Origin: Pseudomonadota bacterium
GTDB lineage: Bacteria > Pseudomonadota > Alphaproteobacteria > Acetobacterales > Acetobacteraceae
DNA: 7,041 nt
Assembly (NCBI GenBank): GCA_021779655.1
Contig: JAJYAF010000110.1
Location: 1 to 7,041 of the forward strand
Direction of reading: 5' to 3'
Under the pieces are notes generated by a model that made no database searches, was not told where the DNA came from, and saw only the letters and a list, made by a program, of their open reading frames with translations. A program made the position numbers and the translations under genes. Shown here piece after piece: positions 5,305 through 7,041 of this stretch. Position 1 is the stretch's first letter, and every line of letters starts with the position of its first letter.

Positions 5305-6540
5305 TCATCCTCCGTCTTTTTTGTTGCTCGCCCGTGCCGATTTGGCGATGCCCGCCGCCAGCATCCCGTCGATCTCGGCCTGGCTGTATCCCGCATCGGC
5401 CAAAACCTCCGCCGTGTTCTCCCCCAGCAGCGGCGCGTGGCGACGGACCGAAGGCTCCGAATCCGACCATCGGGTGGGAATGCCCATGGTGCGGATCTTC
5501 CCCTCCGATGGATGGTCGATCCACTTGAAAAATCCTATGTCGCCGAGATGCGGATCATCGAACAGGCTCTCCGGCGTGTGCAGCGGCATGACCGGAATAT
5601 CCGCCTTCCCCAGTTTCTCCAGCCACTCCGCCGTGGTGCGGGTAACCATGATCTCCTTGAGAAATTCGAGCAGCGCATCGATATTGCGGGAACGGTGCTG
5701 CATGGTATCGAAGCGCGGATCGGTTGCCATATCCTCCCGGCCGATGAGCTTGCAGAAATTCTGCCAATGCACTTCGAGATAGATCACCACGCAAATATGG
5801 CCGTCGCTGGTTTTATAAGGATGGCGCGAGTGGGAGACCAGCCGCGGATAGCCCGCCTGATCGAGCGCCGGATCGAAGGTCATTCCGTACATATGGTCGG
5901 AAAGCACGAACTGCGTCATGGTTTCGAACATCGGCACTTCCACCGCCTGGCCGCGCCCGGTGCGCTCGCGCGCGTAAAGGGCGGTGGTGATGGAGTAGAC
6001 CATGGTCAGCCCGCTCGCGCGGTCGCACAAATTCGTGGGCAGATAGCGCGGCTCGCCGATGATACGGCCTAGCAACGAAGGCAGCGACACGGCGCCCTGG
6101 ATGAGATCATCGAAAGCAGGCTTGCCGGCATAACGCCCGCCCTCGCCGAACCCGTACCCGACACAATAGATGATCCGCGGATTGACCGCCGCGATCGCCT
6201 CATAGCCAAGCCCCAGCCGTTGCAGGGAAGCCGGGCGGAGGTTGGACATAAAAACATCGGCTTCGACCAATAATTTCCGTAACACGTCCAGCGCCTCCGG
6301 CCGCCGGAGATCGAGCGCCAGGCTGCGCTTGTTGCGGTTGAGGCCGAGAAAAAGCGGCCCCATGCCGCTGTTGTGGCTCGGCCCGATCTTGCGCAGCACA
6401 TCGCCTTCGAAAGATTCGATCTTGATAACTTCCGCTCCCAGATCCGCCATGATCTGGCTGGCGAAAGGCCCCATGATCACGCCGGTGAGATCGAGAATTT
6501 TTATGCCCGCCAGCGGACCCGTGTTTTCTGATTTCTGCAT
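5305..6540 (-). CDS. CaiB/BaiF family (class III) CoA-transferase
   Basis: This is a complete 411-residue class III CoA-transferase, typical in length. The opening GPLAGIKILDLTGVIMGPFA (8-27), then ADLGAEVIKIE (32-42) and LNRNKRSLALDL (67-78), are the family's N-terminal Rossmann-like landmarks. The catalytic Asp, equivalent to Asp169 of formyl-CoA transferase Frc, is Asp173 in NLCDRASG. TGRGQAVEVPMFE (194-206) is the conserved segment that follows. The enzyme moves CoA between carboxylic acids through mixed-anhydride and aspartyl-CoA intermediates; donor and acceptor here are unknown. It is the first gene of a two-gene leftward operon with the acyl-CoA dehydrogenase, a pairing seen for carnitine and several aromatic or alicyclic acid pathways. 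The ATG at 6540 is the only sensible start, but its ribosome site is weak: AGGA abuts the ATG and AAGAAG lies about 7 nt away. Confidence 0.93.
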   Translation of the reverse strand: MQKSENTGPLAGIKILDLTGVIMGPFASQIMADLGAEVIKIESFEGDVLRKIGPSHNSGMGPLFLGLNRNKRSLALDLRRPEALDVLRKLLVEADVFMSNLRPASLQRLGLGYEAIAAVNPRIIYCVGYGFGEGGRYAGKPAFDDLIQGAVSLPSLLGRIIGEPRYLPTNLCDRASGLTMVYSITTALYARERTGRGQAVEVPMFETMTQFVLSDHMYGMTFDPALDQAGYPRLVSHSRHPYKTSDGHICVVIYLEVHWQNFCKLIGREDMATDPRFDTMQHRSRNIDALLEFLKEIMVTRTTAEWLEKLGKADIPVMPLHTPESLFDDPHLGDIGFFKWIDHPSEGKIRTMGIPTRWSDSEPSVRRHAPLLGENTAEVLADAGYSQAEIDGMLAAGIAKSARASNKKDGG

Positions 6541-6948
6541 TCCTGGACTTCTTTATGATGTACAAAAACAAGCTATCACGGATCAGCCCCGCGACAAGCC
6601 CGCCACGACCCGCCCCCACGGCCAGCCCGGCTCCTACCTATCCTGCCGGCATTATCGGCACCGCCGGAGAGGCTGCCGCCCGAAAACCGCCCGCGACGGA
6701 TCATCGCGTCCGTGTACAATTCATCCGCGCGACTGTGGCAAGCGCATCCGGGCTGTTCTTCCCGGGGCCAAAGGATAAATTTCATGCATGGCTTATATGC
6801 AAAAAACAGGTATCTTGGACAGACCTGCTGCTTTAACTTTTGGCCGTCCAAGAATTCGAGGGCAGCGAGACGGCGATTTCCCCTCCCGGTTTTTTATGCG
6901 AATCATGGCGCGGGCGGGACGAGCCGGTACAAACAAAGGGCAATTATA
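6541..6948. promoter_or_regulatory. 408-bp divergent intergenic region between CoA-transferase and second acyl-CoA dehydrogenase
   Basis: I find no supported gene here. Open frames on either strand (for example 6555-6836 plus and 6576-6851 minus) have low-complexity, Arg/Pro/Ala-rich translations and no convincing ribosome sites. The part from about 6770 to 6840 is clearly more AT-rich than its surroundings and includes TTATATGC and a run of A. A long inverted repeat lies at 6813-6853. A weak leftward promoter candidate is TTGTCG (6597-6592) with a 16-nt spacer to TAGCTT (6575-6570). TTGGAC at 6815-6820 resembles a rightward -35, but no good -10 follows at proper spacing. The region must contain promoters for both flanking genes. 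Confidence 0.5.
6813..6853. repeat. 8-bp inverted repeat (TCTTGGAC ... GTCCAAGA), possible operator
   Basis: TCTTGGAC at 6813-6820 is matched perfectly by GTCCAAGA at 6846-6853, 25 nt apart. A shorter dyad, CAGGT ... ACCTG (6807-6811 and 6823-6827), overlaps the left arm. Both lie in the AT-rich core between divergent genes, about 95-140 bp before the second dehydrogenase. This location fits binding by a regulator controlling one or both flanking genes. Chance cannot be excluded for arms of this length. Confidence 0.4.
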
Positions 6949-7041
6949 ATGAACTTTTTGAATTCGGATCAAATCATGTGGCGCGACATGGTCGAGCGTT
7001 TCGTCGACCAGGAGATCGGCCGCGAATATATCCGCAAGTGC
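6949..7041 (+). CDS. Second acyl-CoA dehydrogenase, N-terminal fragment, cut by window end
   Basis: The ATG at 6949 opens 31 codons to the window end: MNFLNSDQIMWRDMVERFVD followed by QEIGREYIRKC. This is the first helix of the acyl-CoA dehydrogenase N-terminal domain, with the family pattern 't.eq..lrd.v..F...ei'. It resembles the same region of the complete dehydrogenase at 4147-5301 (DDQLMLRDAVRDFVRKEI). AAAGGG ending 8 nt upstream is a usable though imperfect Shine-Dalgarno. In-frame Met10 (6976) and Met14 are alternative starts without better ribosome sites. The gene diverges from the CoA-transferase operon. Family assignment rests on 31 residues, and catalytic residues are off the window. 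Confidence 0.78.
   Translation, partial: MNFLNSDQIMWRDMVERFVDQEIGREYIRKC

Noticed and set aside
4585..6072. 495-codon plus-strand open frame opposite the dehydrogenase and CoA-transferase
   Set aside because: It crosses the junction of two well-supported minus-strand genes and shows no family motifs. It is a compositional shadow.
6559..6718. Two TGTACA palindromes at 6559 and 6713
   Set aside because: Six-base palindromes 154 bp apart with no extended similarity are expected by chance.
6555..6851. Possible small proteins in the gap before the second dehydrogenase, on both strands
   Set aside because: There is no convincing ribosome site or family resemblance, and the two strands' frames overlap each other almost fully.

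Overview
The window is GC-rich, densely coding bacterial chromosomal DNA. Codon use, Shine-Dalgarno sites and gene families suggest a proteobacterium, most likely an alphaproteobacterium; this is an inference from style, as no taxonomic marker is present. It contains seven genes, two of them cut by the window edges, and every one belongs to an acyl-CoA metabolism family. I see no tRNA, rRNA, CRISPR array, transposase or phage gene.

Layout. From the left, three leftward genes form a likely transcription unit, read right to left: a crotonase-fold enoyl-CoA hydratase/isomerase (1362-2117), a zinc-independent MDR oxidoreductase (213-1220) and the N-terminus of a second enoyl-CoA hydratase (1-125, continuing off the window). 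Divergent from them is a rightward acyl-CoA synthetase of the AlkK/DmdB-like branch (2431-4098). It converges on a leftward, tightly coupled pair: a CaiB/BaiF CoA-transferase (5305-6540) followed after 3 nt by an acyl-CoA dehydrogenase (4147-5301). A strong stem-loop lies between the convergent stops. After a 408-bp gap, a second acyl-CoA dehydrogenase starts rightward (6949-) and is cut by the window end.

How they fit together. The set covers activation of a carboxylic acid (ligase or CoA-transferase), alpha,beta-dehydrogenation (two dehydrogenases), hydration or isomerisation (two crotonases) and a pyridine-nucleotide oxidoreductase. This is a beta-oxidation-like catabolic island, probably for a branched, cyclic or otherwise unusual acid rather than housekeeping straight-chain fatty acids. 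The substrate cannot be read from the sequence.

Notable details. The complete crotonase has Met where the first catalytic Glu of classic hydratases sits. The complete acyl-CoA dehydrogenase lacks the C-terminal Glu base but has a candidate base at the isovaleryl-CoA dehydrogenase position. Two unrelated tandem arrays with about 12-bp periodicity sit in the 5' regions of the leftward genes. I found no convincing undescribed system; the repeat arrays and the catalytic-residue changes are the most interesting leads.
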